Notes: generated from the letters alone by a model not told the origin. Counted from the stretch's first letter, positions 8,889 to 17,601 are shown. The stretch: DNA of 64,000 nt from Streptomyces scabichelini (GCF_011045015.1 NZ_JAAKZY010000004.1:1-64000); one strand, 5' to 3'. Numbers and translations: made by a program.

Positions 8889-10262
8889 TCAGAGGGAGAA
8901 GGCGCCGGTGACGAGTGCGCCGGCGGTCATGACCAGGGTCGTGGCGAAGGCCCAGCGGAAGATGAACCGCTGGTGCTCGCCGAGCTGCACGCCGCTCATC
9001 CCGACGAGGATGAACGTGGAGGCGGTGAGCGGGCTGAGCGGGAAGCCCGTCGTCATCTGGCCGAGGATGGCGGCCCTGGCGACCTCGGCCGGAGGGACAC
9101 CGAAACCGTCGGCGGTCTGGCCGAGGACGGGGAGTACGCCGAAGTAGTAGGCGTCCGGGGTGAAGACGAGGCTGAGGGGCATGGACGTGAGGGCGACCAG
9201 GACGGGCAGATGTCCGCCGAGCGAGTCGGGGATCACGGAGACGAGCGCCTCGGCCATCTCGTCGATCATCTTGGTGCCGGTGAGCACGCCGGTCAGGACA
9301 CCGGCCGCGAAGATCATCGTGGTGACCAGGACGACGCTCTTGGCGTGCTTGTCCAGCAGTGCCTGCTGCTGCTCCCAGGTGGGGTGGTTGACCAGCATGG
9401 CGATGGCGAATCCGAGCACGAACAGCACAGGGAGCGGCATCACTTCGAGGATGAGGCCGACGATCAGGGCGAGGGTGAGCACGAGGTTGAAGCCGGTCAG
9501 CCAGGGCCGGGCGGGCGCGGGTACGCGGAGGGTTCCCGGCCCGTCTCCCGCACTCGCGGCAGGCCGCGCGTCCGGTTCCTTCCTCGTACCTGATCGGCCG
9601 TCCGCGTCGTCGACGCGCTCCATGGGCTCGAGGTCCTGCGAGTCGAGCATGCCGATGCGGCGACGCTCCCGACGGCCGATCAGGTACGAGGCCACCAGCA
9701 CCCAGGCGATGCCGAAGCCCATCGCGGGCAGAACCGGCGTGAAGACCTCCGAACTCTCCAGCTTCAGCGCCGCCATGGCCCGTACGGTCGGACCTCCCCA
9801 GGGAATCATGTTCATGACTCCGGCACCCAGGCAGACGACCCCGGACAGCACCAGCGGGCTCATGCCGAGTCGCTTGTAGACGGGCAGCAGCGCGGAGACG
9901 GTGATGAGGAACGTCGAGGCGCCGTCACCGTCGAGTGCCACGCACATCGTGAGGACGGCGGTGCCGACGGTGATGCGCAGCGGGTCGTTGCGGACCACGC
10001 GCAGGATGCCGCGGATCAGCGGGTCGAAGAGGCCCGCGTCCACCATGAGGCTGAAGTACAGGACGGCGAAGGCGATCATGATGCCCGTGGGGGCCACGGT
10101 GGTCAGTCCGCCGAGGATGAGCTCGCCCAGCTCGTCCCCGAAGCCTCCGACCAGCGCCGCCAGCACCGGAAGCAGGACCAGGGCGACCAGGACCGAGACG
10201 CGTCTGGTCATGGTCAGCAACAAGAAGAGGCCGATCGTGGTGTAGCCCAGGGCTGCCAGCAT
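8889..10262 (-). CDS. CitMHS family citrate/divalent metal-type transporter
   Basis: A 12-helix secondary transporter of the CitM/CitH family, which imports citrate as a metal complex. Seen: LGYTTIGLFLLL start, VALDGDGASTFLITVSALLP, the WGGPTVRAMAAL segment and C-terminal FTPDAYYFGVLPVL, all characteristic of the family. The central hydrophilic loop is ~55 residues. ATG at 10262 is preferred because homology begins there; the frame is open to 10373 but the extra 37 residues are unlike the family. Divergent from a LysR gene with shared operator sequences; the same operator precedes the CoA-transferase/lyase pair, so it likely imports their substrate. Confidence 0.85.
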   Translation of the reverse strand: MLAALGYTTIGLFLLLTMTRRVSVLVALVLLPVLAALVGGFGDELGELILGGLTTVAPTGIMIAFAVLYFSLMVDAGLFDPLIRGILRVVRNDPLRITVGTAVLTMCVALDGDGASTFLITVSALLPVYKRLGMSPLVLSGVVCLGAGVMNMIPWGGPTVRAMAALKLESSEVFTPVLPAMGFGIAWVLVASYLIGRRERRRIGMLDSQDLEPMERVDDADGRSGTRKEPDARPAASAGDGPGTLRVPAPARPWLTGFNLVLTLALIVGLILEVMPLPVLFVLGFAIAMLVNHPTWEQQQALLDKHAKSVVLVTTMIFAAGVLTGVLTGTKMIDEMAEALVSVIPDSLGGHLPVLVALTSMPLSLVFTPDAYYFGVLPVLGQTADGFGVPPAEVARAAILGQMTTGFPLSPLTASTFILVGMSGVQLGEHQRFIFRWAFATTLVMTAGALVTGAFSL

Positions 10263-10320
10263 GGAGTCGGCTCGCTTTCTCGGGGGACGGCTCCTGGCGG
10301 CGGGAAGCGAGGGCCTGGAG

Positions 10321-10365
10321 CACCGGTCTGTCGCGGGAGAGTTTCCGAGCGGCAACAGATCGGTG
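10321..10365. promoter_or_regulatory. Inverted repeat in transporter/regulator gap
   Basis: 11-base arms CACCGGTCTGT (10321-10331) and ACAGATCGGTG (10355-10365), one mismatch, 23-base spacer. It may be an operator or a leader hairpin of the transporter mRNA. Confidence 0.35.
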
Positions 10366-10390
10366 TCCAGCATCGAACCGGGATCGACTC

Positions 10391-10412
10391 ATGCGATCTC
10401 CGCATCAATGCG
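10391..10412. promoter_or_regulatory. Candidate LysR operator, site 1 (ATGCG-N5-CGCAT)
   Basis: ATGCG-ATCTC-CGCAT at 10391-10405 is a T-N11-A LysR-type box, extended by a second overlapping inverted pair CGCAT-CA-ATGCG at 10401-10412. It lies 25 bases before the LysR start, in the divergent promoter. The same 5-5-5 palindrome recurs at 11507-11521. Confidence 0.65.
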
Positions 10413-10436
10413 AGCGCGGGCGCCTATCCTCCGGCC

Positions 10437-11363
10437 ATGGATGCCACCTTGCGCCAACTGGCGGCCTACGCGGCCGTCGCCCGGGCGGCCAGCTTCACGG
10501 CCGCCGCCGCGGAGATGCACGTATCGCAGTCGTCGCTCAGCCGTGCCGTCGCGGATCTGGAGCGGCTGCTCGGCGCGCAACTGCTCGAACGCGACACGCG
10601 CAATGTGCAGTTGACCGCCGCGGGCGTCGAGGCCCTGCGGATAGCCGAGCAGATCGTGAACTCGCATCGAGCGGGAATGAAGGAGCTACGGCGTTTCCTG
10701 CTCGGCGAGTCGGGAACGGTCGCGGTGGCCACCCTGCCGTCCGTCGCCGCCGTGCTGCTGCCGCAGGTGATCTCCCGGTTCCGTACGCGGCGTCCGCAGG
10801 TGGCCGTGCGCATCCTCGACGGCCTGGAGCGGTCGGTCCTTGACCGGGTCCTCTCCGGTGACGCGGACTTCGCGATCACCACGGTCGGCAGGCCGTCGGA
10901 CCAGCTGGAGCAACGGCCGCTGGTGCACGACCGGTTCGTCGCGGTGCTGCCGACGCACCATCCGCTCACCGAGCGTACGGAGGTCTCCTGGGACGACCTG
11001 GCGCGTGAGCCCTTCCTCGCCGTGGGGCGTGACTCGAGCGTCCGCAGGCTCACCGATGCCGCCTTCGCGCAGGTCGACGCGCACGCGGAACCGGCGGCCG
11101 AGGCGGGCAGCATCGCCACGGTGGGCGGTCTTGTGGCAGCGGGCCTGGGCGTCTCCGCCCTGCCCGCCCTGGTGCTGCCGCTCACCGGTACGGGTCAGGT
11201 CGTCTGCCGTGATCTCGTCGGTCCCGTGGTCGACCGGCGCCTGGACATCGCCCTGCGCGCACGGCGAACGCTGCCGCTCGCGGCCCACCGTCTCCTGGAG
11301 ACGCTGGACGAGTTGCGGGGCCAGGGGCACGACCTGCCGGACGGGGTCGCGTGGTCGGAGTAA
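10437..11363 (+). CDS. LysR family regulator of the transporter/CoA-transferase locus
   Basis: A 308-residue LTTR: helix-turn-helix at residues ~5-60 (LRQLAAYAAVARAASFTAAAAEMHVSQSSLSRAV), then the periplasmic-binding-like effector domain. The ATG at 10437 matches the family start. It is divergent from the CitMHS transporter and 260 bases upstream of the CoA-transferase gene. The palindrome ATGCG-N5-CGCAT precedes both flanking units, so this protein probably activates uptake and catabolism of one carboxylate (inference). Confidence 0.9.
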   Translation: MDATLRQLAAYAAVARAASFTAAAAEMHVSQSSLSRAVADLERLLGAQLLERDTRNVQLTAAGVEALRIAEQIVNSHRAGMKELRRFLLGESGTVAVATLPSVAAVLLPQVISRFRTRRPQVAVRILDGLERSVLDRVLSGDADFAITTVGRPSDQLEQRPLVHDRFVAVLPTHHPLTERTEVSWDDLAREPFLAVGRDSSVRRLTDAAFAQVDAHAEPAAEAGSIATVGGLVAAGLGVSALPALVLPLTGTGQVVCRDLVGPVVDRRLDIALRARRTLPLAAHRLLETLDELRGQGHDLPDGVAWSE

Positions 11364-11364
11364 A

Positions 11365-11462
11365 CCGCGCCCCGTCAGGGGCGCGGGGAACTGCGCGACC
11401 AGCCACAGACAACTCGCAGCCGAGACACAACCGGGAAGGGGGACTGGGGGCGCAGCCCCCAG
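11365..11462. repeat. Dispersed Streptomyces intergenic repeat, copy 2, with second hairpin
   Basis: CCGCGCCCC-GTCA-GGGGCGCGG hairpin (11365-11386), directly after the LysR stop, followed by GGAACTGCGCGACCAGCCAC, matching copy 1 at 4823. A second hairpin CTGGGGG-CGCAG-CCCCCAG follows at 11444-11462. Together these probably terminate the LysR transcript. Confidence 0.75.
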
Positions 11463-11502
11463 GGGTGGGACGGGTAGGGGCGGCGAGGGCGAAAGAACCT
11501 TG

Positions 11503-11525
11503 ATCCATGCGCAAACCGCATGGAT
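11503..11525. promoter_or_regulatory. Candidate LysR operator, site 2
   Basis: Perfect inverted repeat ATCCATGCG-CAAAC-CGCATGGAT. Its core (11507-11521) has the same ATGCG-N5-CGCAT form as the site at 10391. It lies about 100 bases before the CoA-transferase start. Confidence 0.65.
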
Positions 11526-11624
11526 TGATCGGCTTCCTTTGCTGGACAGGCATTTCTCCCCTTCGGCAGGCTGAAATCCCCGGAATCGAATAAGGGAGAG
11601 CCCGGATGGCGAGGGAGTGCAGCG

Positions 11625-12842
11625 GTGTCGGATGAGGAGCAGGACACCGGCGGGCAGGGACAGCTACGCGGCCTGAAGGTCGTCGAGTTCGCCCATGTGG
11701 TGGCCGGACCGCTGGCCGGTTCGATGCTCGCCGACCAGGGCGCCGACGTCGTCCACGTCGAGCCGCCCGGCACCGGGGACGCCGCGCGCGCGATGGGACC
11801 CGAACGGGACGGTGTGCCCCTGTGGTTCAAGGTCGCCGGACGCAACAAGCGGTCCGTCACCCTGGATCTGCACCACGAGGCCGGCCGGTCCGTCGCCCAC
11901 CGGCTCGTCGCCTGGGCGGACGTCGTCATCGTCACCCTGCGCGCCGGACGCCTGCGCAGTTGGGAACTCGACTGGGAAGCGGTGCACCGCGTCAACCCCA
12001 AGGCCGTACTGCTGCAGATCTCGGGCTTCGGCGCGACCTCCTCGCAGGCCGACGCGCCGGGCTTCGGAAAGATGGGTGAGGCCCGCAGTGGCGTCGTCCA
12101 TCTGACCGGCTTCCCTGACGGGCCACCGGTGCACACCGGCTTCTCCCACGGGGACGCCGTGACCGGCCTCATGGGCGCCTACGCCGTGCTCGCCGCCCTC
12201 CACCGCCGGGACCACGACCCCGAGTTCGACGGCGAATGGATCGACCTCGCCCTCTTCGAGCCGCTGTTCCGGCTCGTCGAGTGGCAGGTCATCGTGCACG
12301 ACCAGCTGGGAACGGTGCCCGAGCGCGCCGGCAACCAGCTGGCGGTCGCCCCCGCCGCGGTGATCAACACATACCGCTCCCGTGACGACGAGTGGATCAC
12401 CGTGACCTCCGCGACTCCGCGCTCGGTGCGCAACGTGGCCCGTCTGCTCGGGCTGCCCGACGAGGAGTTCGCCACGACGCGCCAACAGCACGCCCGGCGC
12501 GGCGAGTTGGACGAGGGTCTGCGCGCCTGGGTGGCGGAGCACTCGACCGCCGATTGCCTGGCCGAATTCGCCCGCAACGAGGTGGTGGCATCCCGGGTGT
12601 TCAGCGCCGCGGACATCGCCGACGACCCCGTCTACGCCGAACGCGGCGACATCGTCACCGTCGACGACCCGGACCTCGGCCCTGTACGTATGCAGGCGGT
12701 CATCCCGCACTTCCGCCAGAGCCCGGGGCGGGTCTGGCGTACCGGGCCCGCCCTGGGCCAGGACAACCGCCTGGTCTACCGCGAATGGCTCGGCCTCGAC
12801 GAGAAGGAACTCACCGACCTTGAGAAGCAAGGTGTCGTGTAA
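11625..12842 (+). CDS. CaiB/BaiF (class III) CoA-transferase
   Basis: A 405-residue family III CoA-transferase, which moves CoA between carboxylic acids through an aspartyl-CoA intermediate. Seen: LRGLKVVEFAHVVAGPLAGSMLADQGADVVHVE, the ERDGVPLWFKVAGRNKRSVTLDL region, and the GFSHGDAVTGLMGAYAV segment holding the conserved Asp. The length is typical. The start is a GTG at 11625 in a weak ribosome-site context. Its stop overlaps the start of the CitE-like lyase, so the pair is translationally coupled. The donor and acceptor acids are not evident; family relatives act on succinate, itaconate, citramalate and mesaconate. Confidence 0.88.
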   Translation: MSDEEQDTGGQGQLRGLKVVEFAHVVAGPLAGSMLADQGADVVHVEPPGTGDAARAMGPERDGVPLWFKVAGRNKRSVTLDLHHEAGRSVAHRLVAWADVVIVTLRAGRLRSWELDWEAVHRVNPKAVLLQISGFGATSSQADAPGFGKMGEARSGVVHLTGFPDGPPVHTGFSHGDAVTGLMGAYAVLAALHRRDHDPEFDGEWIDLALFEPLFRLVEWQVIVHDQLGTVPERAGNQLAVAPAAVINTYRSRDDEWITVTSATPRSVRNVARLLGLPDEEFATTRQQHARRGELDEGLRAWVAEHSTADCLAEFARNEVVASRVFSAADIADDPVYAERGDIVTVDDPDLGPVRMQAVIPHFRQSPGRVWRTGPALGQDNRLVYREWLGLDEKELTDLEKQGVV

Positions 12843-13773
12843 CCCGGAGGAGAGGGCGCCGGACCGGCACCGGTCCCCGCTGCGCTCCCTGCTCTTCGTC
12901 CCGGCGAACAGGACGGAATGGCTGCCCAAGGCGCGGGCGGCCGGCGCCGACGCCGCCATCCTCGACCTCGAGGACGCGGTGCCGCAGCAGGACAAGGCCA
13001 CCGCCCGTGCCGGGGTGGTCGAGGCCGTCGCACGGGCTGCCGTGGATCCGCCGGGGAGCATGGCGCTGTTCGTCCGGATCAACCCGCTCGACAGCTGGAC
13101 GGAGGCCGGGGAACTGCGTGCGGTCGCCCGCCCCGGACTGACGGGGATCGTCCTGCCCAAGGTGGGCTGCGCCGAGGACGTACGGCTCGCCGACCGGTTG
13201 CTGACCTGGTGCGAGGACGAACAGGGCCTGCCACGGGGGGAGCTGGCGCTGGTTCCGCTGCTGGAGACGGCACGTGGACTGCGCGAGGCGCACGACATCG
13301 CCGCGGCCGCCGCGCGGGTCGCCTACGTCGGCGCCCTCACCGCGCCCGGGGGCGACGTCGAACGTGCCGTCGGCTATCGCTGGACCCCTCAAGGAGCGGA
13401 AACCCTCGCCCTCCGCTCCCGCGTCCTGCTGGACGCCCGGGCGGCGGGATCGCCCCACCCGGTCACGGGACTGTGGACCCGCCTCGCGGACCTCGACGGC
13501 CTGCGCGCCTTCGCCGAGCAGAACCGCTCGCTCGGATACGAGGGGATGATGGCCGTCCACCCCTCCCACGTCCCCGTGATCAACGACGTCTTCTCCCCCG
13601 GCCCCGACGAACTGGCCCGCTGCGCCCGGCTGATCGCCGCCGTGGAACAGGCCCAGGCACAAGGACGGGGTGCGGTGTCCTTCGAGGGCCAGATGGTGGA
13701 CGAGGCCATGGCGGCGACGGCACGACTGCTGCTGGAACGCCATGCGCACATCGCTACAGCCCCGCGTCCCTGA
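12820..13773 (+). CDS. HpcH/HpaI aldolase / CitE-like acyl-CoA lyase
   Basis: A ~310-residue TIM-barrel lyase of the CitE/Mcl family. RSLLFVPANRTEWLPKA, DAAILDLEDAVP (metal-binding acidic motif), VRINPLDS, VLPKV and VPLLETARGL are the standard blocks. Members split citryl-, malyl- or citramalyl-CoA. Starts at TTG 12820 or GTG 12832 both overlap the CoA-transferase stop; 12832 is equally likely. With the CoA-transferase it would form a two-step route: activate a hydroxy acid with CoA, then cleave it (inference). Confidence 0.85.
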   Translation: MRSKVSCNPEERAPDRHRSPLRSLLFVPANRTEWLPKARAAGADAAILDLEDAVPQQDKATARAGVVEAVARAAVDPPGSMALFVRINPLDSWTEAGELRAVARPGLTGIVLPKVGCAEDVRLADRLLTWCEDEQGLPRGELALVPLLETARGLREAHDIAAAAARVAYVGALTAPGGDVERAVGYRWTPQGAETLALRSRVLLDARAAGSPHPVTGLWTRLADLDGLRAFAEQNRSLGYEGMMAVHPSHVPVINDVFSPGPDELARCARLIAAVEQAQAQGRGAVSFEGQMVDEAMAATARLLLERHAHIATAPRP

Positions 13774-13874
13774 CGTGGCCGCGCGCCGCACAACGCTGTT
13801 CAGTGGGCGTTCCGCTGAGTTAGCGTGTGCCGCGCCGACCTGACGTCCAGTAGCGCACGCCGGAAGGACGACGG

Positions 13875-15593
13875 ATGCCGCCTGAACTGCGAAGCGCACA
13901 GTGGTACGCGGGGACGGACCGCAACGCCTACATCCACCGCGCGTGGATGCGACGCGGCCTTCCCCAGGACGCCTTCTCCGGCAGGCCGCACATCGCCATC
14001 GCGAACACGGCGTCAGATCTGGCCCCCTGCAACGCCCATCTCGGCGAAGTCGCGAAGTCCGTACGGGACGGAGTGCACCAAGCCGGCGGCATTCCCCTGG
14101 AGTTGCCCGTGGTCTCGCTCGGCGAGACCCAGATGCGGCCCACCGCCATGCTCTGGCGGAACATGGCCGCGATGGCGGCCGAAGAGATGCTCCGCGCCAA
14201 CCCGATCGACGGTGTCGTCCTCCTCGGCGGCTGCGACAAGACGATCCCCGCCCTGCTGATGGCCGCCGCGTCCGTGGGTCTGCCCGCCGTGGTCGTACCC
14301 GGCGGCCCGATGCTCACCGGCACCTTCCGCGGCCGGCCGCTCGGGTGCGGGACGGATGTGTGGCGGCTGAGCGAGGAGGTCCGCGCGGGGACGCTGTCCC
14401 AGCAGGACTTCACCCGCTCCGAGTCGTCCATGATCCGCAGCCGTGGGCACTGCAACACGATGGGCACCGCGTCGACGATGGCCGTCGTCGCCGAGTCGCT
14501 GGGCATGACGCGGCCCGGTCTGGCCGGAACGCCCGCCCCCGACAGCCGGTTGCTCGAAGCGGCCCATGAGACAGGGCAGTTGGCCGTCGAGCTCGTCTCC
14601 GAGCAGCGCACGCCCGCCAGTGTCATGACCGCCGCGTCGTTCCACAACGCGATCGTCGCGCTCGCGGCCACCGGCGGGTCCACCAACGCCGTCGTACACC
14701 TGCTGGCGATCGCCGGCCGCCTCGGCGTACCGCTGAGCCTGGACGACTTCGACCGGATCGGATCCCAGGTTCCGCTCCTGGTCGACCTGTTGCCGGCGGG
14801 CACGTATCTCATGGACGACTTCCATCGCGCGGGCGGACTGCTCGCGGTGCTCCGCGAGGTCCGCGACCTGCTCGACCCGACGGCGACCACCGTCACCGGC
14901 CGTCCGCTCGTCGACTTCCTCGACGACGCGGAGACCTGGGACCGGGAAGTGATCCGCCCGCGCGAGACCCCGCTGCAGCCGGACGCGGGAATCGCCGTGC
15001 TGCGCGGCAACCTCGCTCCGAGCGGTGCCATCATCAAGCCCGCCGCCGCTTCACCCGGACTGCTCCGGCACCGGGGCCGGGCAGTCGTGTTCGACAGCAT
15101 CGAGGACTTCCACGCCCGCGTCGACGACCCGGACCTGCCCGTCGACGCGGACTCCGTGCTCGTTCTGCGCGGCTGCGGCCCCAAGGGTTACCCGGGCATG
15201 CCGGAGGTGTCGAACATGCCCCTGCCGCGCAAGCTGCTAGAAGAGGGCGTACGCGACATGGTGCGGGTCTGCGACGGCCGGATGAGCGGCACGGCGTACG
15301 GAACGGTCGTCCTCCACGTCGCCCCGGAAGCCGCCGCCGACGGTCCACTGGCCCTGGTACGCGACGGCGACTGGATCGCTCTCGACGTTCCCGCGCGCAG
15401 CCTCACCCTCGAGGTCGACGACACCGAACTGGCCATGCGCACGCCCAACAAGGCGACCGTGGACGGATTCGCGAACCCCAAGCGGGGCTGGGAACGCCTG
15501 TACGTGGACCATGTGACCCAGGCCGACACCGGCGCCGACCTCGATTTCCTGACCGGCGCTTCGGGGTCGGCGGTGAGCCGTGAATCGCATTGA
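13875..15593 (+). CDS. IlvD/Edd family dehydratase, sugar-acid type
   Basis: A 572-residue Fe-S dehydratase. Cys52 (APCNAHL), Cys120 (GGCDKT) and Cys193 (GHCNTMGTAS) are the cluster ligands. The N-terminus LRSAQWYAGTDRNAYIHRAWM resembles pentonate/hexonate dehydratases (arabonate, xylonate) rather than dihydroxy-acid dehydratase of valine synthesis. It removes water from a sugar acid to give a 2-keto-3-deoxy acid. The ATG at 13875 follows GGAAGGA. It lies 101 bases after the CitE-like gene, and a zinc dehydrogenase and an aldo/keto reductase follow, so a sugar or sugar-acid oxidation route is likely. The last codons carry a 25-base tandem duplication. Confidence 0.87.
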   Translation: MPPELRSAQWYAGTDRNAYIHRAWMRRGLPQDAFSGRPHIAIANTASDLAPCNAHLGEVAKSVRDGVHQAGGIPLELPVVSLGETQMRPTAMLWRNMAAMAAEEMLRANPIDGVVLLGGCDKTIPALLMAAASVGLPAVVVPGGPMLTGTFRGRPLGCGTDVWRLSEEVRAGTLSQQDFTRSESSMIRSRGHCNTMGTASTMAVVAESLGMTRPGLAGTPAPDSRLLEAAHETGQLAVELVSEQRTPASVMTAASFHNAIVALAATGGSTNAVVHLLAIAGRLGVPLSLDDFDRIGSQVPLLVDLLPAGTYLMDDFHRAGGLLAVLREVRDLLDPTATTVTGRPLVDFLDDAETWDREVIRPRETPLQPDAGIAVLRGNLAPSGAIIKPAAASPGLLRHRGRAVVFDSIEDFHARVDDPDLPVDADSVLVLRGCGPKGYPGMPEVSNMPLPRKLLEEGVRDMVRVCDGRMSGTAYGTVVLHVAPEAAADGPLALVRDGDWIALDVPARSLTLEVDDTELAMRTPNKATVDGFANPKRGWERLYVDHVTQADTGADLDFLTGASGSAVSRESH

Positions 15594-15615
15594 GGCGGTG
15601 AGCCGTGAATGGCAT
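15569..15615. repeat. 25-base-period tandem duplication across the dehydratase stop
   Basis: GGCGGTGAGCCGTGAAT-C/G-GCAT occurs at 15569-15590 and again at 15594-15615, differing at one base. The first copy encodes the last residues and stop of the dehydratase; the second lies past the stop and is shifted out of frame. Confidence 0.8.
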
Positions 15616-15686
15616 GAGCGGACGTGCCGTGGAGCAGTACGCCTGATGCGCGGCGCCGACTGGTGCTGTTGCCGTGGTCGTCGCCG

Positions 15687-16721
15687 GTGAGGGCCTTCGT
15701 CGTGTTCGGGCCGGGCGAGTGCGGTGTCGTGGACGTCGAGCCGCCGGTGCCCGCGCCCGGTGAGGTGGTCGTCGACGTGACCCGGGTCGGCGTGTGCGGT
15801 ACCGATGTCGAGTTCTTCACCGGGGAGATGCAGTACCTGCGTGAGGGTCATGCCCGGTATCCGCTGCGCCTGGGCCACGAATGGGCGGGCACGGTCTCGG
15901 CCGTGGGAGACGGTGTCGACGCGTCCTGGACCGGCCGCCGGGTGATGGGCGACACCATGCTCGGCTGCGGTCGGTGCCGTCGCTGCCGCAGCGGTCGGCA
16001 GCATGTGTGCGACGCGCGCGAGGAGGTCGGGATCCGCGGCGGCAGGGCCGGTGCCCTGGCCGAGCAACTCGCCGTACCGGCCCGGTCGTTGCACCCCCTC
16101 CCGGAGACCGTCGATGACACCCTGGGCGCCCTGGTGGAGCCGGGCGGCAACGCGTTCCGCGCGGCGCGGGCGGCCGCGATCGAAGCCGGTGACCGGGTAC
16201 TGGTGCTCGGCCCTGGCACCATCGGGCTGCTGGTGGCGATGTTCGCGCGTCGGGCCGGCGCGGAGGTGCACCTGATGGGGCTCACCACTCAGTCGCTGGA
16301 CTTCGCCCGCACCCTCGGATTCGACGCCCTGTGGCAGGAGAAGGAGCTTCCCGGACTGCCGTGGGATGCCGTGATCGACGCCTCCAACGCACCCGAGCTG
16401 CCCGCGAAGGCTCTCGAGTGGGTCGAGCCCGGGCGTCGGGTGGTGTACATCGGTATCGCCGGTTCACCGAGTCCGGTCGACACGCGGTCACTGGCGCTCA
16501 AGGACGTGACGGCCGTCGGGGTTCTCAGTGCCTCGCCGGGACTCGGCGCGACGATCGAGGCGTACGCGAGCGGCGAGGTCGATCCGCGCCCCCTGGTGGC
16601 GGCGACGCTGGGGCTCGACGACGTGGGCGCGGTGCTGGCGGGTTCCCGGCCGGACGGCGCCGGGACCGGGCCGAAGATCCACATCGCACCCGGGTTCTCA
16701 TACGACCAACTCCGTTGTTAG
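15687..16721 (+). CDS. Zinc-dependent alcohol dehydrogenase (glucose/threonine dehydrogenase-like)
   Basis: A ~344-residue medium-chain dehydrogenase. Catalytic zinc ligands lie in GVCGTDVEF and RLGHEWAG; the structural zinc site is intact with four cysteines in CGRCRRCRSGRQHVC; the Rossmann loop is LGPGTIGLL. The pattern is that of NAD(P)-dependent polyol or aldose dehydrogenases. The GTG at 15687 (VRAFVVFG) is preferred because the family starts there, although no ribosome site is obvious; the frame is open to 15624. It likely oxidises a sugar for the adjacent sugar-acid dehydratase (inference). Confidence 0.82.
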   Translation: MRAFVVFGPGECGVVDVEPPVPAPGEVVVDVTRVGVCGTDVEFFTGEMQYLREGHARYPLRLGHEWAGTVSAVGDGVDASWTGRRVMGDTMLGCGRCRRCRSGRQHVCDAREEVGIRGGRAGALAEQLAVPARSLHPLPETVDDTLGALVEPGGNAFRAARAAAIEAGDRVLVLGPGTIGLLVAMFARRAGAEVHLMGLTTQSLDFARTLGFDALWQEKELPGLPWDAVIDASNAPELPAKALEWVEPGRRVVYIGIAGSPSPVDTRSLALKDVTAVGVLSASPGLGATIEAYASGEVDPRPLVAATLGLDDVGAVLAGSRPDGAGTGPKIHIAPGFSYDQLRC

Positions 16722-16755
16722 CGTTACCGCTTGACCGAGGGGGCGAAGGAAGCAG

Positions 16756-17601
16756 TTGGCATCGACCACGTTTCGTATCGGCGGGGATCTGGACGTACGA
16801 CGGCTCGGCTTCGGAGCCATGCATTTGCCGACCGAGCCCGCCGCGGAGCGTGAGGCCGCGCTCGCGGTCGCCCGGCGGGCCGTCGAACTGGGCGTCACAC
16901 TGATCGACACGGCTCATCTGTACGGCGGAGGAGCCAACGAAGAACTTCTCGCCGAGGCGCTGCACCCCTACCCGGAGGGGCTGCTCATCACCACCAAGGT
17001 CGGCGTCGCGCGATCGGCCGAGACGGGTGAGTGGGGGCTGGACGGGCGGCCGGCCGTTCTGCGCGGTCAGGTCGACGCGGCCCTCCGCCGGTTGCGCGTC
17101 GAGCGGATCGAACTGCTCCAGCTGCATCGCATCGACCCGGAGACACCCCTCGCCGACCAGCTCGGCACGCTGCGGGAGCTCCAGACCGAGGGCAGGGTCG
17201 GCCGGATCGGGCTGTCCGAGGTGACCGTCGCCGAACTCGACCGGGCGCGGGAGATCATCGACGTCGCGAGCGTGCAGAACCGCTACAACGTGCTCGACCG
17301 CGAGCATGAGCCCGTGCTCAGGGCCTGCGAGGCGACGGGGATCGCGTTCCTGCCGTGGCGGCCCGTCGCATGGGGCACGTCGGGCGAGAGGGCCGAGATC
17401 GCCGCCGTGGCGGCCGAGCTCGACGCCACTCCCACCCAGGTCGCGCTCGCGTGGCTGCTCGGCCACTCGCCGGTCGTCCTCCCGATCCCGGGCACCGCCC
17501 GGATCGACCACCTGGAGGAGAACCTCGCCGCCGCCAACCTTCAGCTGACCCCGGCTCACCGCGAGCGGCTAGACCGGCTGCCCGAGCAGGCGAAGCCGTA
17601 G
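16756..17601 (+). CDS. Aldo/keto reductase
   Basis: A 281-residue AKR barrel with the catalytic tetrad context: Asp and Tyr in LIDTAHLYGGG, Lys in ITTKVGVAR and His in LLQLHRIDP; the cofactor-binding end is PIPGTARIDHLEEN. The start is a TTG at 16756 with GAAGGAAG upstream. It is 34 bases downstream of the dehydrogenase and probably co-transcribed, completing the dehydratase-dehydrogenase-reductase series. The substrate is unknown. Confidence 0.87.
   Translation: MASTTFRIGGDLDVRRLGFGAMHLPTEPAAEREAALAVARRAVELGVTLIDTAHLYGGGANEELLAEALHPYPEGLLITTKVGVARSAETGEWGLDGRPAVLRGQVDAALRRLRVERIELLQLHRIDPETPLADQLGTLRELQTEGRVGRIGLSEVTVAELDRAREIIDVASVQNRYNVLDREHEPVLRACEATGIAFLPWRPVAWGTSGERAEIAAVAAELDATPTQVALAWLLGHSPVVLPIPGTARIDHLEENLAAANLQLTPAHRERLDRLPEQAKP

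Noticed and set aside
11664..13298. Minus-strand frame of 544 codons across the CoA-transferase and lyase genes
   Set aside because: Shadow of two well-supported plus-strand genes; no recognisable domains.
16705..16740. Possible sugar-repressor operator (TGTTAGCG-TTACCG) before the aldo/keto reductase
   Set aside because: The second half matches poorly and the site overlaps the end of the dehydrogenase gene.
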